NCBI GenBank assembly: GCA_030633185.1
Contig: DAOVTG010000077.1
Location: 1-10,096, forward strand
DNA: 10,096 bases
Origin: Deltaproteobacteria bacterium
Lineage (GTDB): Bacteria; Desulfobacterota; Anaeroferrophillalia; Anaeroferrophillales; Tharpellaceae
Direction: 5' to 3'
In this document: positions 1 to 6,531 of the stretch, in pieces
How the letters are laid out: each line of letters opens with the position of its first letter
Numbering within the stretch: position 1 is the first letter of the stretch
The notes under the pieces: model-generated
Databases searched by the model: none
Told to the model about the DNA's origin: nothing
Seen by the model: the letters and a program-made list of their open reading frames with translations, nothing else
Made by a program: the position numbers and the translations under genes

Positions 1-90
1 CGACCACGGCAAGACCAGCAGGTGCGGCAGCAAAACTGCAGTCAAAGCCGTCATCAACCAACGGCGTGAAAATGGAGTCAAAGTTTCCAT
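1..90 (-). CDS. Transglutaminase-like membrane protein, TgpA/DUF3488 family (N-terminus only)
   Basis: Only the first 30 codons lie in the window; the gene continues past position 1. The reading begins ATG at 90 and gives METLTPFSRRW followed by a hydrophobic stretch containing LLPHLLVLP. A short basic start followed by a helix with a 'LLPHLL.LP' motif is typical of the first membrane segment of DUF3488/TgpA proteins. These are multi-pass inner-membrane proteins with a periplasmic transglutaminase-like domain. The position supports this: moxR, DUF58 and a TgpA-type transglutaminase gene are a very common operon in that order. The start has no good Shine-Dalgarno sequence, and a 133-bp spacer separates it from the DUF58 gene, which is unusual for this operon. 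The catalytic domain is not visible, so the assignment rests on the short N-terminus plus synteny. Confidence 0.6.
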   Translation of the reverse strand, partial: METLTPFSRRWLMTALTAVLLPHLLVLPWS

Positions 91-117
91 TGATAAACCA
101 TTTTCACTTCAAGATTA

Positions 118-213
118 ACCCCCAAACTACCGGGATTGGGGTCATTGCTGGTACAAGGTGCGTCAGCACCCCAGGCTTCGCTGTGAGCGTAGCGAGGAAG
201 CACTCTTGGGGTG
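118..213. repeat. Cluster of overlapping hairpins in the spacer between the DUF58 and transglutaminase genes
   Basis: Three inverted repeats lie side by side. H1 pairs CCCCAA (120-125) with TTGGGG (136-141). H2 pairs CTGG..GGTGC (148-151, 157-161) with GCACC..CCAG (166-174). H3 pairs CACCCCA (167-173) with TGGGGTG (207-213), with an inner GCTTC (175-179)/GAAGC (197-201) and GCT (180-182)/AGC (191-193). H2 and H3 share positions 167-174, so they cannot form together. TTGGGGT occurs twice (136-142, 206-212). No T-run follows in the - strand direction, so a simple intrinsic terminator is unlikely. It may be a REP-like dispersed repeat inserted in the operon or an RNA element acting on the transglutaminase gene. 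The sequence does not decide between these. Confidence 0.45.
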
Positions 214-223
214 TGAACCACGT

Positions 224-1276
224 TTATGAGGGCGAAGCGATGTTCGCACCATTTGCTGCTGCTTTATGGCCATCAAAAAGCGCCAGCGCCGTCAACACTT
301 GGTGACGGTGTTGCGGCCCTCGACCGGGAGCAATCTCTTGGCCCGGCAGACGCAAGCCGTAATTTAACGATGCGACCTCGGCATCCAGAACCCAGCGACA
401 GAGTCTCGAGAGTCGGGCTTCGACGCCCGTTTCCCGCAGTTGCCACCAATCGAGTAACAACTGGTTAGCGATGTTACCATGAAATTCCCGGGCCTGGAGT
501 TCTCCTCCCCGAGCTAAAGCCCGCCAGTCAAGGCGACCCGGTGAATCTCCGATTCGATAGGGACGCAGACCGACAAAATCATCATTGCCCGAAACCTGAC
601 CCAGACCGGCAAGCGGAGATTTTTCGCCGCCCGCTTGAGCGCTTACGGGCAACGGCACACCGGACTGAGCCGGTTGTGGATAGACAAGAATTTTTTGGGC
701 CAGGCGCAAGACCGTCCAGACATAAAAAAGCCCCAAAGGCCAGGAGCTTCCCAGACGTAGAGGCGGCGCTAAAAACCAACCCCGCCGGGCGGCCGTTTTA
801 GTGAGTGTGATATTAGTGCCACTCAATGATTTAAGCTGACATTGAACCTGAGATTGAGACTCGTCAAGCCAGCCCCATTTAAGGGCCGGTCGCGGCCGGG
901 CCTGAGGATTTTCAAGACGCAACCGAAAAGCTGCCGTTTCACCGGCAAAAACCGGCACCGAAGCCGCCGCTTCAATGATCAGACCGGAAAGATTGGCGTG
1001 AGTCAGCCAGATCGCATTAATCCCAACCCCAATCAGGAGAAAAACCAGAATAAAGGCCATACTGCTGCCATAATTTGCCGCCCCGACTAAAATCAGCAGG
1101 AGAACCAGGGCAAAAAAAAGTCCGGTGATGGTCGGAATAATGTAGAGGCGGCGATGCGAAAGACGACAAGCCGAGCTAATTTCAGGACGCCGCCGAGACA
1201 ACCAGGCATCAAAACGTCGCCGCCATGAAAACTTAAAATCTTTTCTCCTCTTGTACATCATCATCCGCAGTCTCAT
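224..1276 (-). CDS. DUF58 domain protein (membrane-anchored, MoxR operon)
   Basis: 350 residues. A basic N-terminus is followed by two membrane helices at about residues 44-67 and 72-93, then a soluble region. The DUF58 signature lies at residues 232-265, with the core GLRPYRIGDSPGRLDWRALA and then a conserved REF. DUF58 proteins work with MoxR AAA+ ATPases, and several carry a von Willebrand A-like fold; their exact role is mostly unknown (assembly or activation of envelope or enzyme complexes). The ATG at 1276 overlaps the moxR stop by ATGA, which indicates translational coupling. There are further in-frame ATGs at codons 5-7, so the true start may be slightly downstream. The C-terminus after about residue 330 is an Ala-rich tail of no clear meaning. 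The product is confident at family level only. Confidence 0.9.
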   Translation of the reverse strand: MRLRMMMYKRRKDFKFSWRRRFDAWLSRRRPEISSACRLSHRRLYIIPTITGLFFALVLLLILVGAANYGSSMAFILVFLLIGVGINAIWLTHANLSGLIIEAAASVPVFAGETAAFRLRLENPQARPRPALKWGWLDESQSQVQCQLKSLSGTNITLTKTAARRGWFLAPPLRLGSSWPLGLFYVWTVLRLAQKILVYPQPAQSGVPLPVSAQAGGEKSPLAGLGQVSGNDDFVGLRPYRIGDSPGRLDWRALARGGELQAREFHGNIANQLLLDWWQLRETGVEARLSRLCRWVLDAEVASLNYGLRLPGQEIAPGRGPQHRHQVLTALALFDGHKAAANGANIASPS

Positions 1277-2190
1277 GGCAGAGGGACAGATGCCAGAAGC
1301 TGTTTGAGCTGTGGGCCACTCGCTGAACCGTCTGCGGCTTCCAGACGATGACCGGCGACCGCGAAAAAAACGGCCTGAAGATCCTCAGGCCGGACAAAAT
1401 CAACCCCGCCAAGCCAGGCCCAAGCCCGAGCCGCGGCCAGCAAGGCAAGGCCCGCCCGAGGCGAAAGACCGCGCTGAAAAAAACCACTTTCTCGACTACT
1501 TTTAAGCAGCTCCTGAAGATAGTCAAGTAAAGGATCAGCAACATGAAGACCAGCCGCCTGCCGCCGGCATTGAGACAGAACCGCACTACCAAGCCGGGGA
1601 ACCAGGTCTTTAAGCAATTGCCGGCGATCACCACCGGCCAGCAACTCACGTTCCGCCTTTTGATTCGGATAACCCAACTCTATACGCATCAGAAAACGGT
1701 CGAGCTGGGACTCCGGCAAAGGGTAGGTACCAATCTGATAAGCCGGATTTTGCGTCGCAATCACAAAAAAAGGTTCCGGCAGATCATAAGTCCGACCATC
1801 AACCGTAACCCGATGCTCTTCTAAAGCCTCAAGCAAAGCACTCTGGGTTCTGGGAGTGGCCCGGTTGACTTCATCGGCTAAAACCAATTGCGCAAACAGA
1901 GGGCCCGGACGAAAAGTAAAAAGCTCTTTTTGCCGTTCAAAAACCACGGCCCCGAGAATATCGGCCGGCAGCAGATCACTGGTAAACTGAAGACGCTGAA
2001 AAGTCAGGCCGCAAACCTTGGCCAGAGCCTGCACCAGAATGGTTTTACCAACTCCGGGAAAGTCCTCAATCAGCAGATGACCTCCAGCGAGCAGAGCGGT
2101 AAAAGCAAGCCTTACCTGCATTTTTTTACCCAGCACCACCCCATCTACGGCCTGCATGGCTTCAACAAAAGCCTTTCGTGATGCACTCAT
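1273..2190 (-). CDS. moxR: MoxR-family AAA+ ATPase
   Basis: 305 residues from the ATG at 2190. I chose this start because GGAG sits about 7 nt upstream and the protein then begins MSASRKAFVEAMQ, as MoxR proteins usually do; the longer reading from 2235 adds 15 unconserved residues. Motifs in order: Walker A GVGKT (46-50), Walker B LVLADEVNR (102-110, acidic pair 106-107), sensor 1 ATQNP (145-149) and the sensor 2 region GLSPRAGLAL (241-250). All key residues are present, so an active ATPase is expected. MoxR proteins act as chaperone-like ATPases in the cytoplasm, usually with DUF58/VWA partners encoded beside them, as here. It is the first gene of the - strand operon and diverges from the decayed kinase at 2325. 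'moxR' is used as a family label, not as proof of a methanol dehydrogenase role. Confidence 0.93.
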   Translation of the reverse strand: MSASRKAFVEAMQAVDGVVLGKKMQVRLAFTALLAGGHLLIEDFPGVGKTILVQALAKVCGLTFQRLQFTSDLLPADILGAVVFERQKELFTFRPGPLFAQLVLADEVNRATPRTQSALLEALEEHRVTVDGRTYDLPEPFFVIATQNPAYQIGTYPLPESQLDRFLMRIELGYPNQKAERELLAGGDRRQLLKDLVPRLGSAVLSQCRRQAAGLHVADPLLDYLQELLKSSRESGFFQRGLSPRAGLALLAAARAWAWLGGVDFVRPEDLQAVFFAVAGHRLEAADGSASGPQLKQLLASVPLP

Positions 2191-2234
2191 TAATTTTTCT
2201 CCAGCACATTTATGATTACCTACTAATTCATCCA

Positions 2235-2264
2235 AATCAAGTTTGTTATATTTTTTACTTGATT
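2235..2264. promoter_or_regulatory. Inverted repeat in the moxR upstream region, possible operator
   Basis: AATCAAGT (2235-2242) and ACTTGATT (2257-2264) form a perfect 8-bp inverted repeat around a 14-nt T-rich spacer, in the AT-rich gap between moxR and the divergent kinase remnant. The hexamer TACTAA also occurs on both sides (2221-2226 and 2270-2275). Reading the - strand, TTGATT inside this repeat could be a -35 element with a weak -10 (AATCAT) 17 bp downstream, which would place the repeat over the moxR promoter. The match to consensus is poor, so regulator binding is only a suggestion. Confidence 0.25.
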
Positions 2265-2324
2265 AGTCTACTAAGTATACGCTAAAACAATGATATGTCA
2301 ACATCCCGCCTACCGGAGAAAACT

Positions 2325-3007
2325 TTGAAACGATATCTGAACTCTGTCCTTTTTTTCTCGCTGGTTCTCATTTTGAACCTCTTTTCAGCAAATCCTGCCA
2401 GCGCTGTTAATACATACCAGTCAGACAAAACCGTTTCGAACGCCGCTAAGACCACCAAAACAACTGAGCAAAGAGCCCAAACGGTCAGTTTTTCCGACGA
2501 GGAGACAGCTTACCTCCTCTACCGCAACCGTACTTTAGGCAAATACAACAAAAAACTTGAGCGCCAGAACTTGGAGATCACCCGGCAGGCGGAAAAATTA
2601 AAAGAGACCGAAAAGCAGCTTCTCCTCGCCACGAAGATGGAGGCGGTTGGTCTGATGGCGGTCGGGGTTGCCCATGATCTGAACAACATTCTCTCCGGCA
2701 TCATCAGCTATCCGGAAATTATTTTAATGAAACTGCCGCCTGCAAGCGACTTGCGCAAACCGGTTAAAGCGATTCTCGATTCCGGTAAACGGGCGGCTGA
2801 AGTGGTGGCCGATATGCTGACTGTAACCCGGGGAATCGCCGCCGTCAGGGCAAGCAGGAAAAGATTTTGATCGTCGATGATGAAGAGCTGCAACGAAAAA
2901 TTGCCGAAGAACTTTTAAATTCACTTGGCTATCAAATCCAAACCGCCGCTTCGGGAGAGACAGGTATTGAACTTTTGGCAAAAAACCCTATACAATCAAC
3001 CAGCTAG
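2325..3007 (+). pseudogene. Decayed hybrid sensor histidine kinase (HisKA and partial receiver domain remain)
   Basis: The best start is TTG at 2325: GGAG (2315-2318) lies 6 nt before it and it opens a clean signal sequence, MKRYLNSVLFF...ANPASA. An upstream ATG at 2295 is also in frame. After a short linker comes a coiled coil (about 2540-2630) and a HisKA dimerization domain with the H-box core VGVAHDLNNILSG (His at about 2671). The frame ends with TGA at 2868-2870. From about 2849, in the +2 frame, a receiver domain starts (KILIVDDEELQRKIAEELL) and stops at 3005-3007 after about 45 residues, before the phospho-acceptor Asp. The HATPase_c domain expected between HisKA and receiver is absent, so the protein cannot autophosphorylate. 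The linker VSFSDEETAYL resembles the lead-in to a periplasmic SBP_bac_3 sensor, and neither sensor nor second membrane helix follows, which suggests another, in-frame deletion (inference). Overall at least two deletions plus a frameshift. Confidence 0.82.
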
Positions 3008-3037
3008 GAGGCTGTCCGAGAATAGAAATTTTCTCAG
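2990..3037. other. Junction scar joining the broken ends of the kinase and thioredoxin genes
   Basis: Recognisable receiver-domain sequence ends near 2990 and, on the other strand, recognisable thioredoxin sequence ends near 3037. The ~48 bp between belong to neither family. The segment contains GAGGCTGTCC (3008-3017), which resembles the terminal inverted repeats of some DDE insertion sequences, and a small imperfect hairpin GAGAA (3018-3022)/TTCTC (3031-3035). It also shares TGTCC followed by GAATAGAAA (3013-3017, 3020-3028) with an arm of the palindrome at 6531-6594, where the same words lie at 6578-6582 and 6586-6594. It is probably the remains of a mobile or repetitive element whose activity deleted both gene ends. 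The element type is not certain. Confidence 0.45.
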
Positions 3038-3259
3038 ATTGCGGCAATGGCCACACCATGAGGCCCAGAAATTAACCACAACCGGAAGATCATTTTTACT
3101 GATAAAAGGCTTAAAGGTCGAGGCCGTCAATTCAACCACCTGACCCGTCAGCAGCGGTGCCTGACATTTGCCGCAACGCGGATCATCTTTAAGACGTAAC
3201 TCGGGTACTCGATTCAAACCTTGGCACTGGGAACAGACCAGACGAATATTTCCTGACAT
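2996..3259 (-). pseudogene. Truncated thioredoxin 2 (TrxC-type), lacks the C-terminal half
   Basis: 87 residues remain of a protein that is about 140 residues in E. coli TrxC. The N-terminal zinc-ribbon is complete, with CxxC pairs at Cys9/Cys12 and Cys29/Cys32. The first part of the thioredoxin fold follows: LPVVVNFWASWCGHC (58-72), with redox cysteines 69 and 72. The family similarity breaks off right after residue 74. The last ~13 residues come from the junction scar, and about 65 residues including the cis-proline loop are missing. The middle residues of the active site are Gly-His instead of the usual Gly-Pro of thioredoxins. The start is good: AAGGAG sits 6 nt upstream of ATG 3259. It may still be transcribed, but a stable thioredoxin is not expected; the zinc-ribbon alone could fold. 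It diverges from ydbH with a 15-nt gap. Confidence 0.8.
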
Positions 3260-3274
3260 TTATTTCTCCTTATA

Positions 3275-5809
3275 ATGATTCGACTTCAACAAATAGCTCG
3301 TATAAGCGGCTTTATTCTACTTCTCGGATTCGGCTTGGGCAACGCCGCACTCTTAATGCTTCCCGGCCTCATAGAGACCCGGATTCTGCCCCGCATCGCC
3401 AGACAAGCGGGCTTATCCTCACTTATTTGCCCGATTAATCATTTGGGCTTTAGCCAAATCAGTGCCGGCCCGTTAACTCTGGGAGCCGAGACCGACCCCG
3501 TGGTGCGCATTGAACAATTAAGATTACTTTACGATCCCGCCTCGATACAAAAGGGCGAACTGAAAAAGGTAATCTTAAGAGGGGTTAGCATAAAAACCAT
3601 TTTCAGTAAAGGAACTCTAAGCTTTCCCGGCCTGGAAGAAGTTTTTGAGAAAACCTCTGAAAATGCGCTCGACAAAGATCCAGTTTCGCCATCCAAACTC
3701 CCGATCCTGCCTTTTACGAAGCTTGAAATAGATAGATCCGTCATCTATATCAAGGCGGCCGGTATAGAGTATCAGATCCCCTTCTCTCTTGAAGTCAAGA
3801 AATCCGTGGCCCCAAAACCTGGGGCAACCCTCCTGAAAGGCACCCTGGCAATCTACCCTCGCAACACACCGATCACGCTTGAGTTTAGCGCAATCCTGGA
3901 CGATAAAGAGAAAATTCATTTTGACCTGCGAGCCCCTAAGATTGACCTGCTCAATTTTGCCGACATTTTCAGTCTGGTTCCGGGACTCAATTTGCAAGGT
4001 TTAATCGCCCTTAGGGCTGAGGCCGACTTGAGCCTCTCTCCACCAGAGCTTGAAAATCTGGCTACCGAAATAGAGTGTAGTAACCAGATAAATCTGGTTT
4101 TCAATGGATATTGCCTAAGTTCCGCGCCCCATTCAAATGATCTTTCTAACCCAGAGACAGATAAGCAAACCCTCGTCATAAACCTGCAAAAAGACGCTCC
4201 CACCGCCCCCTGGCAACTTAATATAAATCAGTTTTCTCTTAATGCACCTTTTAATCCGACAGTTTCCGGCATCAACATCTCGATAAAAACAGACCCGGAA
4301 AAGATCTCCCTTGAAGGTCACTTAGCAACCCGGCTGGCCGAACCCTACGACTCCTTTACCTGGGTCAAACCACTGCTCAAAAAATGGCACTTTACAGCGA
4401 ATCTTGATCCTCATGGAGAGTGGAAAGTCCGCCTTGAGAGCCCCGCTGACAACACCGTCTGGCAGATGCTGGAAGAAGACGAAAACCTGACAATTTCCGG
4501 TAAATCTCCGGCCATCACCCTTACAGCTTGCGGTCAGGGAGAATCTATAGCCGCAACCCTGCAATTTTCTGATGCCACTTTACAAGTTCCCGATTACGGC
4601 CTTCAGGTTATGGGGATTGCCGGGATCATGCCTTGGCGCCCGCTTGAGGATAAACAGAAAGCAGAACTTAAAGGGAAATTTAACTGCCGAAAGATCCTTT
4701 TAGAGGGACTTGATCTGGGTCGCTTTGCGGCATCGCTGCAACAACAAGGAGAAAAAATTCTGTTTAAAGGTCACTATGACAGCGCCTTGGCTAGCGGACT
4801 GAAAGTGGTAACCGACGGTCAATGTGAATTAGACCAAAACGGCACCCTGCAAGCGGAGACGACTTTCAGGCTCCACGCCTATAAACCGAAAACTCCAGTT
4901 GCTTTAGGTAAATTTTCCAACTCAGCCGACGGCTTTAGCGTCGACGGTACCTTGAGCGCAAATGGTAAACTTAGATACGATGCCCGAGGAGTATCCGGGT
5001 CAGCCATAGCAATTATCGAGGAAGCCAGCCTCAGCAATACTGAAAAAAATCTTCTCTGTAGCGGTATAAACTGCCGCCTGGAGTTCCCCGAACTGCCCTC
5101 TTTACGCAGCGCTCCCGACCAACGCTTAGTTTTTGCCAACCTCACCGCAGGAAATATCGTCTGTCCGGGCGGCGACCTCGCCTTCCAGATTGAATCTGAC
5201 GAAACCCTGCTTCTCGAAAAAAGCCGGATATCCTGGTGCGGCGGCAATATCGAGACCCAAGCCTTGCGCATTTCCCCGGATATCGATCACTACCAGGCAA
5301 CCCTTTACTGCGATCGCTTGCAACTGGCAAAACTGCTTGAACAGCTAGGCCAGGTCGAAGCCCGGGGCCAAGGTTCAGTTAACGGCCGCATCCCAATCAC
5401 CTGGAAAGAAAGCAAAATTACGATTGACGATGGCTTTCTCTACTCAACCCCGGGCACCGGTGGTTCAATTAAAATCAGTGGCGGCCAGACCCTGACTGCC
5501 GGCCTGCCGCTTGACAGCCCGCAATTTGCCCAACTTGATCTGGCCCGTGAAGCCCTTAAAGATTATCAGTATCAATGGGCTAAACTGAGCCTCAACTCAG
5601 AAACTGAAGAAATTGTCTTGAATCTACAATTTGATGGTAAACCCAATCTGCCTCTGCCCTTTGTCTACAAAGCCGAATTGGGCGGTTTTGTTCGAATCAC
5701 CGCAGGCAGTCCAGGTTCACACTTTCAGGGAATCAGCCTAGATATCAATTTACGCCTTCCTTTAAACCGGATTTTACGGTATAAAGATCTCTCGACGATC
5801 CTACAATAA
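3275..5809 (+). CDS. ydbH: YdbH-family AsmA-like intermembrane phospholipid transport protein
   Basis: 844 residues, close to E. coli YdbH (879). One N-terminal membrane anchor (about residues 9-32, GFILLLGFGLGNAALLMLPG) is followed by a long periplasmic region with alternating short hydrophobic/polar strands, as expected for a beta-taco/AsmA-like lipid groove. The C-terminal part (about 770-844) resembles the conserved YdbH C-terminal domain (PF11739). In E. coli YdbH acts redundantly with TamB and YhdP to carry phospholipids to the outer membrane, and its C-terminus contacts the lipoprotein YnbE. The next two genes here are ynbE and ydbL homologues, which makes the assignment firm despite low sequence conservation. 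There is no Shine-Dalgarno sequence before ATG 3275: the 15 nt upstream are taken up by the leader of the divergent thioredoxin remnant. An exact TATAAT (3271-3276) overlaps the start codon but has no -35 partner. The start is therefore less sure than the gene. Confidence 0.88.
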   Translation: MIRLQQIARISGFILLLGFGLGNAALLMLPGLIETRILPRIARQAGLSSLICPINHLGFSQISAGPLTLGAETDPVVRIEQLRLLYDPASIQKGELKKVILRGVSIKTIFSKGTLSFPGLEEVFEKTSENALDKDPVSPSKLPILPFTKLEIDRSVIYIKAAGIEYQIPFSLEVKKSVAPKPGATLLKGTLAIYPRNTPITLEFSAILDDKEKIHFDLRAPKIDLLNFADIFSLVPGLNLQGLIALRAEADLSLSPPELENLATEIECSNQINLVFNGYCLSSAPHSNDLSNPETDKQTLVINLQKDAPTAPWQLNINQFSLNAPFNPTVSGINISIKTDPEKISLEGHLATRLAEPYDSFTWVKPLLKKWHFTANLDPHGEWKVRLESPADNTVWQMLEEDENLTISGKSPAITLTACGQGESIAATLQFSDATLQVPDYGLQVMGIAGIMPWRPLEDKQKAELKGKFNCRKILLEGLDLGRFAASLQQQGEKILFKGHYDSALASGLKVVTDGQCELDQNGTLQAETTFRLHAYKPKTPVALGKFSNSADGFSVDGTLSANGKLRYDARGVSGSAIAIIEEASLSNTEKNLLCSGINCRLEFPELPSLRSAPDQRLVFANLTAGNIVCPGGDLAFQIESDETLLLEKSRISWCGGNIETQALRISPDIDHYQATLYCDRLQLAKLLEQLGQVEARGQGSVNGRIPITWKESKITIDDGFLYSTPGTGGSIKISGGQTLTAGLPLDSPQFAQLDLAREALKDYQYQWAKLSLNSETEEIVLNLQFDGKPNLPLPFVYKAELGGFVRITAGSPGSHFQGISLDINLRLPLNRILRYKDLSTILQ

Positions 5810-5826
5810 GAGTTTCATTAAAGCGG

Positions 5827-5834
5827 AAGGAGGT
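5827..5834 (+). promoter_or_regulatory. Strong ribosome binding site that fixes the GTG start of ynbE
   Basis: AAGGAGGT is a full anti-16S match, 7 nt before the GTG at 5842. It settles the use of the rare start codon. It contrasts with ydbH just upstream, which has no visible site, so YnbE may be made in excess over YdbH from the same mRNA. Confidence 0.8.
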
Positions 5835-5841
5835 ATATCCA

Positions 5842-6069
5842 GTGCCCAAAGTATTTTTATTATTTACCCTGATGATGCTCTTGCTGACGGTCGCCTGCAA
5901 TACCAAACATCAGGTTGCCGTGGCCCCAATTGAAGTAAAACCGATTCACATCACCATTGATGTCAACATCAAGGTCGATAGGGCATTAGATGACTTTTTC
6001 GGCGATCTTGATGCGACGGCCGGAGCCGACAACAAGACCAAACCGGCTATTAATCAAACAACCAAATAA
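5842..6069 (+). CDS. ynbE: YnbE-family outer-membrane lipoprotein
   Basis: 75 residues with a GTG start fixed by a full Shine-Dalgarno site. Residues 1-18 are a lipoprotein signal (MPKVFLLFTLMMLLLTVA) with the lipidated Cys at 19; the box TVAC is slightly off the usual L-x-[AG]-C. The family core is KPIHITIDVNIKVDRALDDFF (about 33-53), which matches the E. coli YnbE pattern of 'I.I..NVKI....KVD'. A polar tail of about 20 residues follows. In E. coli YnbE sits in the outer membrane, stacks on the YdbH C-terminus by beta-strand pairing and completes the inner-to-outer membrane bridge. It begins 32 nt after the ydbH stop and is in the same operon. The tail after residue 57 is longer than in E. 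coli and of unknown use. Confidence 0.87.
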   Translation: MPKVFLLFTLMMLLLTVACNTKHQVAVAPIEVKPIHITIDVNIKVDRALDDFFGDLDATAGADNKTKPAINQTTK

Positions 6070-6092
6070 GCTTGGCAAGAGAGGCGAAGACC

Positions 6093-6467
6093 ATGAAAAT
6101 TAGACGATTACAGATCATCATTTTTACCCTGATCATCACTTCCCTGCTACTTTCGACCGGCAGTTTGGCTGGCTCTCTCAAAGAAGAAATGAGAGCTCGC
6201 CAACCCAAAATAAATAAGTTAAAAGCGGATGGATTAATCGGGGAAAACAATCACGGCTACCTTAAATATAGAGGTAATGAAGAACCTGAAAAAAGGCTCA
6301 TAGATGCCGAAAACCAGGATCGAGATGCAGTTTACAAAGCGATAGCCCGACAACAGAACACCGACTCCGAGAATGTCGGTCGCCGTCGCGCCACCCAAAT
6401 CGCCGACCGAGCACCAGCCGGCACCTGGCTCCAGAACAACCAGGATAAATGGTACAGAAAACAGTAA
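6093..6467 (+). CDS. ydbL: YdbL-family periplasmic protein (DUF1318)
   Basis: 124 residues from ATG 6093, which is preceded by GAGG (6081-6084) at 8 nt; the upstream TTG at 6072 has no such support. A signal peptide runs to about residue 27 (hydrophobic core 8-21, probable cleavage near GSLAG). The DUF1318 pattern is clear in the mature part: LKADGLIGENNHGYL (43-57), ENQDRDAVYKAIARQ (73-87), then VGRRRATQIADRAPAGTWLQ (95-114) and a final WYRKQ. In E. coli YdbL is a periplasmic chaperone-like partner that limits YnbE multimerisation. The gene is 23 nt after ynbE and closes the operon. The N-terminal part of the mature protein is richer in Lys/Arg than in E. coli (by memory of the family), which does not change the assignment. 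Confidence 0.87.
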   Translation: MKIRRLQIIIFTLIITSLLLSTGSLAGSLKEEMRARQPKINKLKADGLIGENNHGYLKYRGNEEPEKRLIDAENQDRDAVYKAIARQQNTDSENVGRRRATQIADRAPAGTWLQNNQDKWYRKQ

Positions 6468-6514
6468 CTTCGTAAAAAACTACAACCTGTTCTTAAAATA
6501 AAAAGACCGACCGC

Positions 6515-6531
6515 AATCAAATGGTTTGATT
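6515..6531 (+). terminator. Weak hairpin after ydbL, possible terminator
   Basis: AATCAAA (6515-6521) and TTTGATT (6525-6531) form a 7-bp stem with a TGG loop, followed by TTCTATT. The stem has only one G-C pair and the T-run is broken, so it would be a poor terminator alone. It touches the large palindrome that begins at 6531. The two together may stop transcription out of ydbL. Confidence 0.3.

Noticed and set aside
66..305. 79-codon + strand frame at the left edge
   Set aside because: Runs across the structured spacer and into the DUF58 gene on the other strand; no ribosome site and no family features.
1233..1649. 138-codon open frame overlapping moxR and the DUF58 gene in another frame
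   Set aside because: Lies across two well-supported genes in the same direction; no recognisable domain.
2191..2235. Longer moxR start adding 15 residues (ATG at 2235)
   Set aside because: No ribosome site for it and no family similarity; ATG 2190 has GGAG at good spacing and a typical MoxR beginning.
2849..3007. Receiver domain as a separate stand-alone response regulator gene
   Set aside because: No start codon or ribosome site, it is too short to include the phospho-acceptor Asp, and it directly follows the HisKA remnant as in hybrid kinases.
3617..3997. 126-codon open frame on the - strand inside ydbH
   Set aside because: Shadow of the ydbH frame; no motif, no ribosome site, and composition follows the + strand gene.
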